The translations under genes and the position numbers were made by a program. The notes under the pieces were generated by a model. It ran no database searches and was not told the origin of the DNA. It saw nothing but the letters and a program-made list of their open reading frames with translations. Below, in pieces: positions 8,807 to 16,667 of a stretch of 32,014 bases of DNA. Within the stretch, counting starts at the first letter, position 1. Each line of letters opens with the position of its first letter. The stretch spans positions 1 to 32,014 of the forward strand of contig CAMCVN010000022.1 of assembly GCA_945881845.1 (NCBI GenBank). Direction: 5' to 3'. Source of the stretch: Bifidobacterium breve. GTDB taxonomy: Bacteria; Actinomycetota; Thermoleophilia; Solirubrobacterales; Solirubrobacteraceae.

Positions 8807-9854
8807 TCGCGGCGACAACGGCGTCGGCCGCGTGGCCATCGCCATAACAGTCGGGCCGCTCACCGCTAGGCACCAGTTCAAGCGCCGCAATCGCCGCCAC
8901 CGCGTCAAGATCAACGAGCGAGTTCCAGCCCGAGTGAACGGTCTCCGTCCACTCCGTCGTGTCGCGCATCGTGACGCACTGAACGCCAGCCAGGTAGGCC
9001 TCCTTCTGCGCGCCACCGGAATCGGTCAAGACGGCGCGAGCATTCAGCAGCAAAGCCGTGAAGTCGAGGTAGCCGAGCGGCGGCAAGACTCGCACGCCGC
9101 CAGCCTCCAAGGCGGGCAGAAGCCCGGCCGTTTCGAGCCGCGCCCGCGTGCGCGGGTGGAGCGGCAGCACGACCGGTCCGGGAACGGCGAGCAGCAGTTC
9201 GGTCAGCAGCGCGAGCCGCGCCGGGTCGTCAACGTTGGCGGCGCGGTGCGCGGTCGCGAGCAGGTATTCACCGGCAGCGACTCCCGCCGCATCAAGCGCG
9301 CCCAAGTTGGCCGCCGCGCGCGGGCGCATCAGCTCGGCGACATCGACCATCACATCGCCGACCAGCAATGCCCGCGTGCCAAGCCCTTCGTTCTGAAGAT
9401 TTGCCAGCGCCACCTGCGACGGGCAGAGCAGCAGCTCGGAGCAGTGGTCGGTCAAGATCCGGTTCAGCTCCTCCGGCATCGTTCGGTCGAACGAGCGCAT
9501 CCCGGCTTCAACGTGGACGACGGGGATGTTCGCCTGGGCCGCCGTAAGGGCACCGGCAAGCGTCGAGTTAGTGTCGCCATAGACGAGCACCGCGTCCGGC
9601 TGCTGCTCAGCTAGCAGCGGCGCGATCGCGGCGATCATCCGCGCCGTCTGCTCGCTGTTGCTTCCCCCTGAAATCTCCAGCTCGATCTCCGGCCGTGGCA
9701 TGCCCAGCTCATCGATGAAGATCGTTGAAAGCTCGTCGTCGTAGTGCTGGCCGGTGTGAACCAGCACCTCGTCGTGGGCGGCGCGCAGCGGCCCAGAGAC
9801 TGCGGCGGCCTTGATGAACTGCGGACGGTTGCCAATTACCGTTACGAGCTTCAC
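8787..9854 (-). CDS. UDP-N-acetylglucosamine 2-epimerase family, WbpI/WecB-like
   Basis: The enzyme inverts C2 of a UDP-2-acetamido sugar (gluco to manno). Family residues are visible: VYGDTNSTLAGAL, HVEAGMRSFDRTMPEELNRILTDHCS with the two glutamates, the histidine in ATAHRAANVDD, and LTDSGGAQKEAYLAGV. The N-terminus VIGNRPQFIKAAAVS has the RPQFIK form seen in WbpI-type epimerases rather than the TRPE form of many WecB proteins. With the neighbouring genes this favours UDP-GlcNAc(3NAc)A as substrate, though plain WecB activity is possible. It starts with GTG, overlapping the aminotransferase stop (GTGA). Confidence 0.85.
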   Translation of the reverse strand: MKLVTVIGNRPQFIKAAAVSGPLRAAHDEVLVHTGQHYDDELSTIFIDELGMPRPEIELEISGGSNSEQTARMIAAIAPLLAEQQPDAVLVYGDTNSTLAGALTAAQANIPVVHVEAGMRSFDRTMPEELNRILTDHCSELLLCPSQVALANLQNEGLGTRALLVGDVMVDVAELMRPRAAANLGALDAAGVAAGEYLLATAHRAANVDDPARLALLTELLLAVPGPVVLPLHPRTRARLETAGLLPALEAGGVRVLPPLGYLDFTALLLNARAVLTDSGGAQKEAYLAGVQCVTMRDTTEWTETVHSGWNSLVDLDAVAAIAALELVPSGERPDCYGDGHAADAVVAAISSLAA

Positions 9855-10633
9855 GCCGGCTGACCGACCGCCTCGGCGATCGTCGCCCGCAACGCCTTGT
9901 CAACGGCAGCCGAAAGTGGGCCCGGTACTTCGATCTGATGATCATCGATCGCTGAGACAGGATGCACCTCGCGCAGCGTCGAGGCGAGGAAGGCCTCCTT
10001 GATCTGCGGAATCTGATCAACCGCGATCGACTCTTCTTCGACGAGACCGGTCCCGAGCAGCACGCGGCGCGTGATTGAATCGAGCACACGGTCGCTGAGC
10101 GGCGGCGTGACCAGGCGCTCACCGTCGAGCGAAGCGACGAAGCTCTGGCGCGGCCCTTCAAGCACCGTTCCACTCTCGGTCACCAGCAGCGCTTCGCTTG
10201 CTCCGCGATCGACGGCAATCCGCGTTGCCAGCATGTTGGCGGCGTAGGAGAGCGACTTGATCCCATCAAGCAGAATCGTTGATGAATAGGGGAGCGTCGT
10301 CAGCGTGATCGACGGCGGAATCGGCGGCAGCGCTTCGACGAACGCGAGCCGCGTCCCGGCGCCGGTCGAGACGAGCCGCAAACAGCCGTCATGCCCCGGG
10401 GCAGCTTCAAGCAGCGCCGCCGTCTCGGCCTCCATCGCTGCGCGATCGAAAGTGATCATCAGCTTCGACGCTGAGCGCTCCATCCGCTCGAAGTGCTCCT
10501 CGAGTGCGAACGGAACGCCGTTGTAGACGCGAATCACTTCGAAGACGCCGTCGCCACGCAAGAGGCCAACATCGTTGGCGGGCACCAACGCTGCTTCGGT
10601 TTCCATGATCTGACCGTTAAGGGAGGCAAGCAT
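9851..10633 (-). CDS. Fold-type IV PLP aminotransferase or aminodeoxychorismate lyase
   Basis: This is a class IV PLP enzyme (the IlvE, D-amino-acid aminotransferase and PabC family). It has 260 residues, with LNGQIM at the start, GLLRGDGVFEVIRVYNG, HFERMERSA and the PLP lysine K126 in DGIKSLSYAANMLA. TESGTVLEGPRQSFVA and the threonine/arginine-rich SITRRVLL follow. These residues do not separate branched-chain aminotransferase from ADC lyase; the length is nearer PabC-like members. It is translationally coupled to the epimerase, but it is not a WbpE homologue, which would be fold-type I. The ATG at 10633 has no strong ribosome binding site. Confidence 0.8.
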   Translation of the reverse strand: MLASLNGQIMETEAALVPANDVGLLRGDGVFEVIRVYNGVPFALEEHFERMERSASKLMITFDRAAMEAETAALLEAAPGHDGCLRLVSTGAGTRLAFVEALPPIPPSITLTTLPYSSTILLDGIKSLSYAANMLATRIAVDRGASEALLVTESGTVLEGPRQSFVASLDGERLVTPPLSDRVLDSITRRVLLGTGLVEEESIAVDQIPQIKEAFLASTLREVHPVSAIDDHQIEVPGPLSAAVDKALRATIAEAVGQPA

Positions 10634-10669
10634 CGCGCTGATTCTGCCATACCGCTGGGCTAACAGCTA

Positions 10670-10742
10670 TGCCCCCGCCAGGAATCGAACCTGGAACCTT
10701 CGGATTAAGAGTCCGCTGCTCTGCCAGTTGAGCTACAGGGGC
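10670..10742 (-). tRNA. tRNA-Lys (anticodon CTT)
   Basis: Read on the minus strand, the sequence folds into a complete cloverleaf. The 7-bp acceptor stem is GCCCCTG/CGGGGGC with one T-G pair. The D-arm is GCTC...GAGC, the anticodon arm has loop CTCTTAA (anticodon CTT), and the T-arm has GGTTCGAATCC. The discriminator base is A and no CCA is encoded. A TAAACT hexamer at 10761-10756 (minus) may be its -10 element. It lies in the 139-nt gap between the TPR-like gene and the aminotransferase gene, all on the minus strand. Confidence 0.96.
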
Positions 10743-10772
10743 GTATCGGCCGCGAAGTTTAGCCGCTGACCT

Positions 10773-11477
10773 CTAGCCGCCGAGGCCCGGCGTGCCCTGC
10801 GCCTGCTCCTGGGCGGCCTGAGCCTTTGCGCTATCGATCTGTGTTCGCTGCGTTGCCAGCTGAGCGGCGACCAATTTACGCTCATCGGCAGGAGTCAGTT
10901 CAAGCGCACGCTGCTCGGCGATCTCGCTCTCGCGCTTGTCGCCGGCGAGGTAGCTGAGGACGGCCAGCTGCGAGTAGAGCGCAGCACTCGGGCCGCGGCC
11001 TTCGATCACGACCTTCAGCGCAGCGGCCGCCTTGACCGGCTCGCTTAACCCTCCTGGCCCGTACGCATTGACCATCAGTGAGGCGACGCGATCGTCCGGC
11101 TTCTTCGGGTTCAGTGCGAGGTAGCGCTGCCAGCTGGCGGCGCCCTTCTCCAGCTCGGCCTTGCCAGCCGCAGTGAAGGTTTGAGTCGCCTGGTCGTAGC
11201 CGATGATCGACGCCTGCTGAACCTGTGCCTTCGTCAGCGCTGCCCACGAAGCCTCGTCCTTGGGGTCGGCCGTGACCTTCTTCGTCAGCGCCTTGACCTG
11301 ATCGCTGTAGATGCTGGTGTCCGATCCTCCGCCACCGCCGATTGCGTCAACGAGACCACCGGAGGTGGCGCCGCCGATGCCGAAGGCAACGAGGCCAAGA
11401 CCGAGCAGCAGTGCGAGGCCGCCGTAAACAATCTTGACCGTCCGGCGACGGCCTTTTCCTCGTAGGTCAAAGAGCAT
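10773..11477 (-). CDS. Membrane-anchored TPR-like protein of unknown function
   Basis: The predicted protein has 234 residues: a basic cytoplasmic start (MLFDLRGKGRRRTVK), one transmembrane segment at about 18-38, a glycine-rich linker (GGGGGSD), then an outward-facing helical region. That region has TPR-like spacing (KALTKKVTADPKDEASWAALTKAQ; AELEKGAASWQRYLALNPKKPDD; AALYSQLAVLSYLAGDKRESEIAEQRALELTP). TPR repeats usually mediate protein-protein contacts; no catalytic motif is seen. I start at the ATG at 11477, four bases after the tatC stop; a longer frame would overlap tatC. Co-transcription with tatA-tatC suggests, but does not prove, a link to export. Confidence 0.75.
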   Translation of the reverse strand: MLFDLRGKGRRRTVKIVYGGLALLLGLGLVAFGIGGATSGGLVDAIGGGGGSDTSIYSDQVKALTKKVTADPKDEASWAALTKAQVQQASIIGYDQATQTFTAAGKAELEKGAASWQRYLALNPKKPDDRVASLMVNAYGPGGLSEPVKAAAALKVVIEGRGPSAALYSQLAVLSYLAGDKRESEIAEQRALELTPADERKLVAAQLATQRTQIDSAKAQAAQEQAQGTPGLGG

Positions 11478-11481
11478 CAGT

Positions 11482-12573
11482 TCAGGATACGGGGGTCTGG
11501 CCGTGCTCGGCGTCAGCACTCTCGCCATCAGCGAGGTCTGCGGCCAAGACTTCCTGCTCGTCATCCTCGTCCCACCACTCCTCCCAGCGGCTGGCGATCG
11601 TGCCGCTGCGCGGTCTGAAGATGTAGGCGAGGCCAATACTCAGCTCGTAGAGCACGATCAGCGGCAACATTGTGATCAGCATCGTGACCGGGTCGGGAGT
11701 TGGCGTCGCAACGGCAGCGACGACCGCAATGCCGAGAATCACGTAGCCCTGGCGCTTCCAAAGCGTCCTCGCGTCAACGACGCCGGTGCGCGTCAAGACC
11801 AGTACGCCAACCGGTATTTGGAAGACAAGCCCCATTAAGGCGAGGAAGAGAACTACGAATCTGTAGTAGTCGCGCGCCTGTATCTGGATGTCAAATTCGC
11901 CGCTGTTGTAATTCTGGAGGAAGTTGACTGCCCGCGGCAGCGCGCCGTAGTAGCCGAACAGAACGCCGGCCGCAAAGAGCAGCGGGATCAGCGCCATCAT
12001 CGGAATCACGATCTTGCGCTCCTTCGGATCGAAGGCCGGCAAGATGAAGGCGTAGATCTGCCAGAGGATGAATGGCAAGGCCAGTAACAGCGCGGCATAA
12101 GCGGCGACGGTGAAGGTCGCTACAAACGGCTCGGCCACGCCAAGCGTGAGCGGTCTGCGGCCACGGTCGGTAGGCACCGCCTTGGTTGCCAGCGCCGTTG
12201 CCGCGGAAGCCTTCGCGAGCTGCTCGCGGGCGAGCTCCGCCTGGAGCCTGGTCGCGGCGCTAACGCCGGGTTCTGCGGCGAGCGAATCAAGCGATTTGCT
12301 CGTGCTTTGGAGTGCCGGTGCGAGCTGCCTGAGCACGATTTCGAGCGCCAGATCAAAACGCTGGCTCTGCTGCAGCGAATCCTGCCCGCCGCTGCGTTGC
12401 GCGTCCGCTAGTGGTTGATTGACGATCTTGAGAATCGCATGGTTCTGCCAGTAACAGACGGCAAAGCAGCCAGCGAGAATCGCGAGACAGACCATTAGCC
12501 TCGAGCGCAGCTCGTCGAGGTGATCGACGATGCTGATCCTCTCTTCGTGGCCAATCGGCCGGACGGCCGGCAT
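11482..12573 (-). CDS. tatC: Twin-arginine translocase subunit TatC with enlarged first loop
   Basis: TatC is the receptor for twin-arginine signal peptides in the cytoplasmic membrane. Clear signatures are HLDELRSRL at residues 18-26 before TM1, AEPFVATFTVAAYAALLLALPFILWQIYAFILPAFDPKERK, and four further hydrophobic segments ending in LYELSIGLAYIF. The protein has 363 residues against about 250 in most TatC. Part of the excess is an acidic C-terminal tail. Most lies between TM1 and TM2, where residues 57-142 form an alanine/leucine/glutamine-rich helical insertion replacing the usual short loop. It follows tatA by 8 bases. Confidence 0.92.
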   Translation of the reverse strand: MPAVRPIGHEERISIVDHLDELRSRLMVCLAILAGCFAVCYWQNHAILKIVNQPLADAQRSGGQDSLQQSQRFDLALEIVLRQLAPALQSTSKSLDSLAAEPGVSAATRLQAELAREQLAKASAATALATKAVPTDRGRRPLTLGVAEPFVATFTVAAYAALLLALPFILWQIYAFILPAFDPKERKIVIPMMALIPLLFAAGVLFGYYGALPRAVNFLQNYNSGEFDIQIQARDYYRFVVLFLALMGLVFQIPVGVLVLTRTGVVDARTLWKRQGYVILGIAVVAAVATPTPDPVTMLITMLPLIVLYELSIGLAYIFRPRSGTIASRWEEWWDEDDEQEVLAADLADGESADAEHGQTPVS

Positions 12574-12581
12574 CGCGGGCC

Positions 12582-12833
12582 TTACGCGTCGCCGCGCGGC
12601 TGCTTCTCGGGCGCGGCGCTCGGCTCAGCCACTGGCGTCGAATCGGCCGCTGCGGCATCAATCTTCGCTGGCTCAGCATCGGAGTCATCGCCGCCACGAC
12701 TGGTGATCGAATCCTTGAACTCGCGCATTCCGGTGCCGAGGTTGCGACCCAGCCCCGGCAGCTTCTTCGGGCCGACGATCAAGAGCACGATCAGCAGCAC
12801 AACGCCTATTTCCAAGGGGCCAATAGCAGGCAT
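12582..12833 (-). CDS. tatA: Twin-arginine translocase subunit TatA/TatE
   Basis: TatA forms the protein-conducting assembly of the Tat system. This 83-residue protein has a short N-terminal membrane helix (IGPLEIGVVLLIVLLIVGPKKLPGLGRNLG) followed by an amphipathic helix (GTGMREFKDSI) and an acidic, alanine-rich tail. I chose the ATG at 12833 (MPAIGPLEIG); the 16 residues upstream in frame do not fit TatA. It heads a tatA-tatC-TPR operon. A Rieske protein with a twin-arginine motif (QcrA, 16668-17339) is encoded nearby and is a plausible substrate. No tatB-like second copy is in the window. Confidence 0.93.
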   Translation of the reverse strand: MPAIGPLEIGVVLLIVLLIVGPKKLPGLGRNLGTGMREFKDSITSRGGDDSDAEPAKIDAAAADSTPVAEPSAAPEKQPRGDA

Positions 12834-12848
12834 CGCTACATCGTACCT

Positions 12849-12887
12849 GTGCGCGAAAGAAACTGGTGCAGCTTTGCGCACCTTTTT
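12849..12887 (+). terminator. Hairpin with T-run in the tatA/unknown divergent region
   Basis: GTGCGC (12849-12854) plus AAAG (12856-12859) pairs with CTTT (12872-12875) plus GCGCAC (12876-12881) around an 11- to 12-nt loop with one bulged G. C and five T's follow (12882-12887). In the plus direction this looks like an intrinsic terminator, but no plus-strand gene ends upstream. It may be a leader attenuator for the 12949 gene, an operator, or a stop for antisense transcripts from the tat operon promoter. Confidence 0.4.
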
Positions 12888-12948
12888 ACGAAGGACCGTG
12901 TTCTAGCTCTCAGAACACCTCACCAACAGCAAACGAAACTGAAAGCCG

Positions 12949-13395
12949 ATGCGAGATTCCAATACACCCAACAGTGAAGTCCGATCTGTAACCCTCCCTT
13001 CCGGGCGCCGGGTAGAGATCAGCTACCTCGACGGCGAAGCGGTTTCACTCGCCGATCAGGGCTTGGAGATCGTCGCGATTGAAGCCGATCTGCAAGAGAG
13101 CGTTGATCAGCTGCTCAACTGCGGCGAATGCGGCTGCGACACGGTGCAACCGGTCGAATGGGATGGCTACGGCCCACGCCACTGGAAGATCGAGCTGCGC
13201 TGCCCGAACTGCGAGGCGCGCTGCACGACGGTCGTCGAGGATGACGTCGCCGAGCTTTGCGACCGTGCCCACCAGCGCGGCGCCGACGAACTTGAGCTGG
13301 CGCTGACGACTCTCGCTGCCGAGAACGCTGAGCGCGACATCGAGCGGCTCAGCTTCGCGCTTGAACACGGCCATCTGCTGCCTGAAGACTTCTAG
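12949..13395 (+). CDS. Unrecognised zinc-ribbon protein
   Basis: I do not recognise this 148-residue protein. It begins with a strand-rich segment (SVTLPSGRRVEISYLDG), then has two CxxC pairs, C58/C61 and C85/C88, separated by 23 residues that include WDGYGPRHWKIELR. This is a typical zinc-ribbon layout; C63 and C92 are extra cysteines. The C-terminal part is helical and acidic (DVAELCDRAHQRGADELELALTTLAAENAERDIERLSFALE). The ATG at 12949 has only a weak upstream AAAG. It stands alone on the plus strand between two minus-strand operons, 12 bases from the convergent polyprenyl synthase stop. A role in nucleic-acid or protein binding is possible but not shown. Confidence 0.7.
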   Translation: MRDSNTPNSEVRSVTLPSGRRVEISYLDGEAVSLADQGLEIVAIEADLQESVDQLLNCGECGCDTVQPVEWDGYGPRHWKIELRCPNCEARCTTVVEDDVAELCDRAHQRGADELELALTTLAAENAERDIERLSFALEHGHLLPEDF

Positions 13396-13407
13396 CCCCA
13401 GCGGAGC

Positions 13408-14391
13408 TCAGCTATAGCGCGAGACGACGCTATCCGCGACCAGCTCGAGCGAACCGCGGCGACGGTCGTCGAGTTCCTCTGGAAGCTCCTGCTTCGCACT
13501 AGCGACGAGTTCAAGCGCGAATGCGCGCGAATGCTCGAGCGCACCGCTAGCGGCAATGCGGTCGCATAGCGCCTCCGCCGCGGCAGCCGACTCAACGCTG
13601 CGCAGCTCAAGCGATGCGAGGCTCGGATCGTTCTCGCGAGCGATGATCAGCGGCAGCGTGACGGTCCCGTCGAGCAGGTCGGTGCCGCGCTCTTTGCCGG
13701 TCCGTGCGGCCGGTCCACTTACGTCGAGCACGTCATCGAGAACTTGGAAGGCAACTCCGATCTTGCGGCCGAAACTCGCCAGCTCGGGTGCGGGTTCAGC
13801 CGAGATCGTCGCCGCGATCGCGCAGGCGGCTTCGAACAGTCGCGCGGTCTTGAGTTCGCAGCGTTCGAGGTAGCGCTCGCGGCTGATGCCGCTGTCCCAA
13901 CTATCAGCGCGCTGTAACAGCTCGCCCCGTGCCAGCGCCGAGCAGGCGTCGCTGAGCAGCTGAACCGCTTCCGCGTCGCCGCTCTCAGTGATCGCTAGAA
14001 ATGCGCGCGCGAAAAGCAGGTCGCCGGTAGAGATTGCCGCGTCGCGCCCGGCGAGCGAGACGACCGTCGGCTTGCCGCGGCGCAGGTCGGCCTGGTCGAG
14101 TACGTCGTCGTGGACCAGCGTGGCGCTGTGGATCAGTTCGATCGCCGCGCCAGCGCGGACCATTGCCGCGCGCTGCTGATCATTCTCCGGTGGGCCAGCG
14201 CAGAGCAGTAAGAGCAATGGCCTCAGCCGCTTGCCGCCGGCCGCAATCGTCGCCTCACCAAACTGCTGAAGTGGAGCTCCATAGCCGAGCGCCTCAGCGC
14301 GCAGGCGCTCTTCGATCTCTTTCAACAGCGGCGGAATATGTTCGCCGCCGGCGACAACCAGCTCGCCTGTCTGCGGCGCAGCTGGATCCAT
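13408..14391 (-). CDS. Polyprenyl diphosphate synthase, probably for menaquinone side chain
   Basis: The enzyme extends allylic diphosphates with isopentenyl diphosphate. Both aspartate-rich motifs are present: LVHDDVLDQADLRRGKPTV with D95, D96 and D99, and FQVLDDVLDVSG further on. GGKRLRPLLLLL, which binds isopentenyl diphosphate, and KERGTDLLDGTVTLPLI are also present. The fifth residue before the first motif is alanine (A90), usual in long-chain synthases, so a C30-C45 product is likely. The start overlaps the menG stop by one base (TGATG), tying it to menaquinone synthesis. Length is 327 residues. Chain length is inferred, not determined. Confidence 0.9.
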   Translation of the reverse strand: MDPAAPQTGELVVAGGEHIPPLLKEIEERLRAEALGYGAPLQQFGEATIAAGGKRLRPLLLLLCAGPPENDQQRAAMVRAGAAIELIHSATLVHDDVLDQADLRRGKPTVVSLAGRDAAISTGDLLFARAFLAITESGDAEAVQLLSDACSALARGELLQRADSWDSGISRERYLERCELKTARLFEAACAIAATISAEPAPELASFGRKIGVAFQVLDDVLDVSGPAARTGKERGTDLLDGTVTLPLIIARENDPSLASLELRSVESAAAAEALCDRIAASGALEHSRAFALELVASAKQELPEELDDRRRGSLELVADSVVSRYS

Positions 14392-15101
14392 CAGACGACC
14401 GGCTTAGTCCCCGAATGGATCGCAATGATCCCACCCGCCGTCAGCAGGTAGGCAACCTCGTTTAGCCCGGCGGCCGATAGCCGCTGCGCAAGCGTGCGCG
14501 CGTCAGGAAAACGGCGCACCGAACTAGGCAGGTAGCTGTAGGCGTCGGGATCGCCAGCGAAGCGGCCGATTAGAGGCACGAGCCGGTCGAACCAAAGCCG
14601 GAAGAAGGTTGAAAGCGGCGGCCGCGTTGGTGTTGTGATCTCAAGCACGACGACGCGGCCGCCGGGGCGCGTCACGCGCACCATCTCAGCCAGCCCGGCA
14701 TCGAGATCGGAGAAGTTGCGGGCTCCGAATCCAACCGTGACAGCGTCAAAGCGGTTCTCCTCGTAGGGCAGAGCCAGTGCGTTCGCCTGCACCCACTCAA
14801 GCTGCGGTGCCTTGACGCGCGCGCGGTCAAGCATCTGCTCCGAGAAGTCGGAGCCGATCACGCTGCCCCCGGCGCCGACACGGGCCGCTAGCTCGATCGC
14901 AAGGTCGCCGGTACCGCTGGCGACGTCGAGCACGTCGGCGCCCGGGCCGACACGCGCCAGATCGACTGCGCGGCGGCGCCAGCGGTGGTGCAGCCCGGCC
15001 GTCATCAGCGAGTTCATCAGGTCGTAGACGCCGGCGATGCGGTCGAACATCGCCTCAACCTGCGGCTCCTCAAGCGTGCCGCTGGCGCTCCCTTCGGCCA
15101 T
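14391..15101 (-). CDS. menG: Demethylmenaquinone methyltransferase (MenG/UbiE)
   Basis: This SAM-dependent methyltransferase adds the C2 methyl group in the last step of menaquinone synthesis. The UbiE signatures are FDRIAGVYDLMNSLMTAGLHHRWRRRAVDLA and RVTRPGGRVVVLEITTP. The SAM motif is DVLDVASGTGDLAIELA, and the C-terminal YSYLPSSVRRFPDARTLAQRLSAAGL is conserved. Length 236 is normal. It lies 10 bases after qcrC and upstream of the polyprenyl synthase, so quinone synthesis and the quinol-oxidising complex share an operon. Confidence 0.95.
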   Translation of the reverse strand: MAEGSASGTLEEPQVEAMFDRIAGVYDLMNSLMTAGLHHRWRRRAVDLARVGPGADVLDVASGTGDLAIELAARVGAGGSVIGSDFSEQMLDRARVKAPQLEWVQANALALPYEENRFDAVTVGFGARNFSDLDAGLAEMVRVTRPGGRVVVLEITTPTRPPLSTFFRLWFDRLVPLIGRFAGDPDAYSYLPSSVRRFPDARTLAQRLSAAGLNEVAYLLTAGGIIAIHSGTKPVV

Positions 15102-15111
15102 CGCAAACTCG

Positions 15112-15855
15112 CTACTTCAGCGCGGCGAGGAAGCCGACCATCTGCGCAAACTGCTTCGGCGACTCTTCGCTCAACGCTGAGAATGATGGCATCGGCGCGG
15201 AAGGGTTAAGCAAGGTTCGTTGGATCGCTTGCGCTGGCAGACGGGCGCCGATGTTGGTCAGCGCGGGCCCTGGGCCTGAGTTTCCATTCTCGCCAAACCG
15301 GTGGCAAGCGGCGCAGCCCGATTGAGCAACGACCTGGCTGCCCGCCTCAAAGTTCGCAACAGCCTCAGGACCCTGTGAAGAGACATTGGCTGGAATCGGA
15401 ATGTCGATCTCCGTCGGAGGCCCGGCGGCGGCGCCAAGGTAGGTCAGGTAGCCGATCGCACATACGACGAAGATCCCTGCCGTCGTTGCGATTGGGCGAC
15501 GCTCCGGGCGACGCTCCGGGCCACGGTCATAGAACGGCAGCAGGAAGAGCAAGATCAGGCAGATAGTCGGCACGCCGATCGTCGCCAACGGCACCAACGC
15601 CGGTGGCTTGATCACCTTCAGTAGCTCGAAGAGGAAGAAGAAGTACCACTCTGGGCGCGGCGTGTAGGTCGTTGATGTTGGGTCTGCCTTCGGGCCCAGC
15701 TCGGCGCCAAGCACGATCGACATCGCGATGATCACGGCCATCACGACGATCGCCATCGCGCTGTCCTTAGCGACGGCGTAAGGGAAGAACGGCTTGCCTT
15801 GGCTCTTCAGCGTGCCGTAGTCGCGTAGGTACTGCTCTTTCTCTTGCTTGTTCAT
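15112..15855 (-). CDS. qcrC: Menaquinol-cytochrome c reductase, subunit IV-cytochrome c fusion
   Basis: The protein joins the C-terminal half of cytochrome b (subunit IV-like) to a cytochrome c domain, as in Bacillus QcrC. The Qo-site PEWY is at residues 68-71 (TPRPEWYFFFLFELLK), with three membrane segments ending near 141. The c domain has the heme motif C181-AACH (Q-S-G-C-A-A-C-H) and a probable axial methionine M222 in PSAPMPSF. It faces outward and passes electrons from the Rieske protein. A 12-nt tandem duplication (15494-15517) encodes the repeated PERR between helices. The start overlaps the qcrB stop (ATGA). Length is 247. Confidence 0.93.
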   Translation of the reverse strand: MNKQEKEQYLRDYGTLKSQGKPFFPYAVAKDSAMAIVVMAVIIAMSIVLGAELGPKADPTSTTYTPRPEWYFFFLFELLKVIKPPALVPLATIGVPTICLILLFLLPFYDRGPERRPERRPIATTAGIFVVCAIGYLTYLGAAAGPPTEIDIPIPANVSSQGPEAVANFEAGSQVVAQSGCAACHRFGENGNSGPGPALTNIGARLPAQAIQRTLLNPSAPMPSFSALSEESPKQFAQMVGFLAALK

Positions 15856-16664
15856 CGCTCGACCGTGACCTCGTCTTCGCGCAGCTCTTCAGGCCCCTTG
15901 GCCTTGATCCACGGCGGCGCGGTCGTTCCAAGCTTCGCCACGAGGTAGAGGTGGAAACCCATCAGCGCGGCGATCGCGCCCGGCACCATCAGCATGTGAA
16001 TTGCGTAGAAGCGCGACAGCGTCGTCGCTCCGAAATAGGGGCCGGCGCGGAGGAATTCGGAGAGGTAGGGACCGACCAGCGGGCCGGTGCCGTTGATGTT
16101 GACGCCAACGATCGTGGCCCAGTAGGAGCGCTGGTCGAACGGCAGCAAGTAACCGCTGAAGGACATCGTCATCGTCATCACCAGCAGCGCGACGCCGATC
16201 ACCCAGTTGAGCTCGCGCGGGTACTTGTAAGCGCCGAAGAAGAAGGTTCGGCCCATGTGCAGGAAGATCAGGATCACCATCACCGATGAGCCCCAGCGGT
16301 GCATGCCGTGGACGAATTCTCCGAGGAAGACCTCGTTGTTGATGTACCGGATTGACTCGTAGGCGCGCGTCGCCGAAGGCTCGTAGTACATCGCGAGGAA
16401 GACGCCGGTTACGGCCTGCGAGAGGAAGGCAAACATCGTCGCCGAGCCAAGCGTGTAGAACCAGTTGGTGCCCTTCGGCACCTTGCGGAACATCGCCCAG
16501 CGGAGTCCGCCCGAGAGCGAAGTGCGCTCGTCGATCCAACCTACTGCGGTGAGACCTGCCTCCTCGGCGTGGCCGAGTGGGCCGGTCGGCCCGTACTTCT
16601 TGCCGGGTCGCTTCGGTGACGAAAGCGGGTTGCTCGGCGGGGCGGGAAGCTTGATCTTGGCCAT
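15852..16664 (-). CDS. qcrB: Menaquinol-cytochrome c reductase, cytochrome b6-like subunit
   Basis: This four-helix cytochrome b6-type protein carries two hemes. The ligand pairs are H122/H223 and H136/H238 (VHGMHRWGSS, FLHMGRTF, RFYAIHMLMVP, MGFHLYLV). The second pair has 14 residues between H223 and H238, the b6f rather than the bc1 spacing. Basic N-terminal residues (1-60) extend the usual start. It is the core of the quinol oxidase/reductase site and pairs with the subunit IV part of QcrC. Three bases separate it from the qcrA stop. Length 270. Confidence 0.95.
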   Translation of the reverse strand: MAKIKLPAPPSNPLSSPKRPGKKYGPTGPLGHAEEAGLTAVGWIDERTSLSGGLRWAMFRKVPKGTNWFYTLGSATMFAFLSQAVTGVFLAMYYEPSATRAYESIRYINNEVFLGEFVHGMHRWGSSVMVILIFLHMGRTFFFGAYKYPRELNWVIGVALLVMTMTMSFSGYLLPFDQRSYWATIVGVNINGTGPLVGPYLSEFLRAGPYFGATTLSRFYAIHMLMVPGAIAALMGFHLYLVAKLGTTAPPWIKAKGPEELREDEVTVER

Positions 16665-16667
16665 CGC

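Noticed and set aside
8742-9614. 290-codon plus-strand frame opposite the epimerase
   Set aside because: Arginine/glutamine-rich shadow frame, typical of GC-rich DNA; the epimerase on the other strand has all family motifs.
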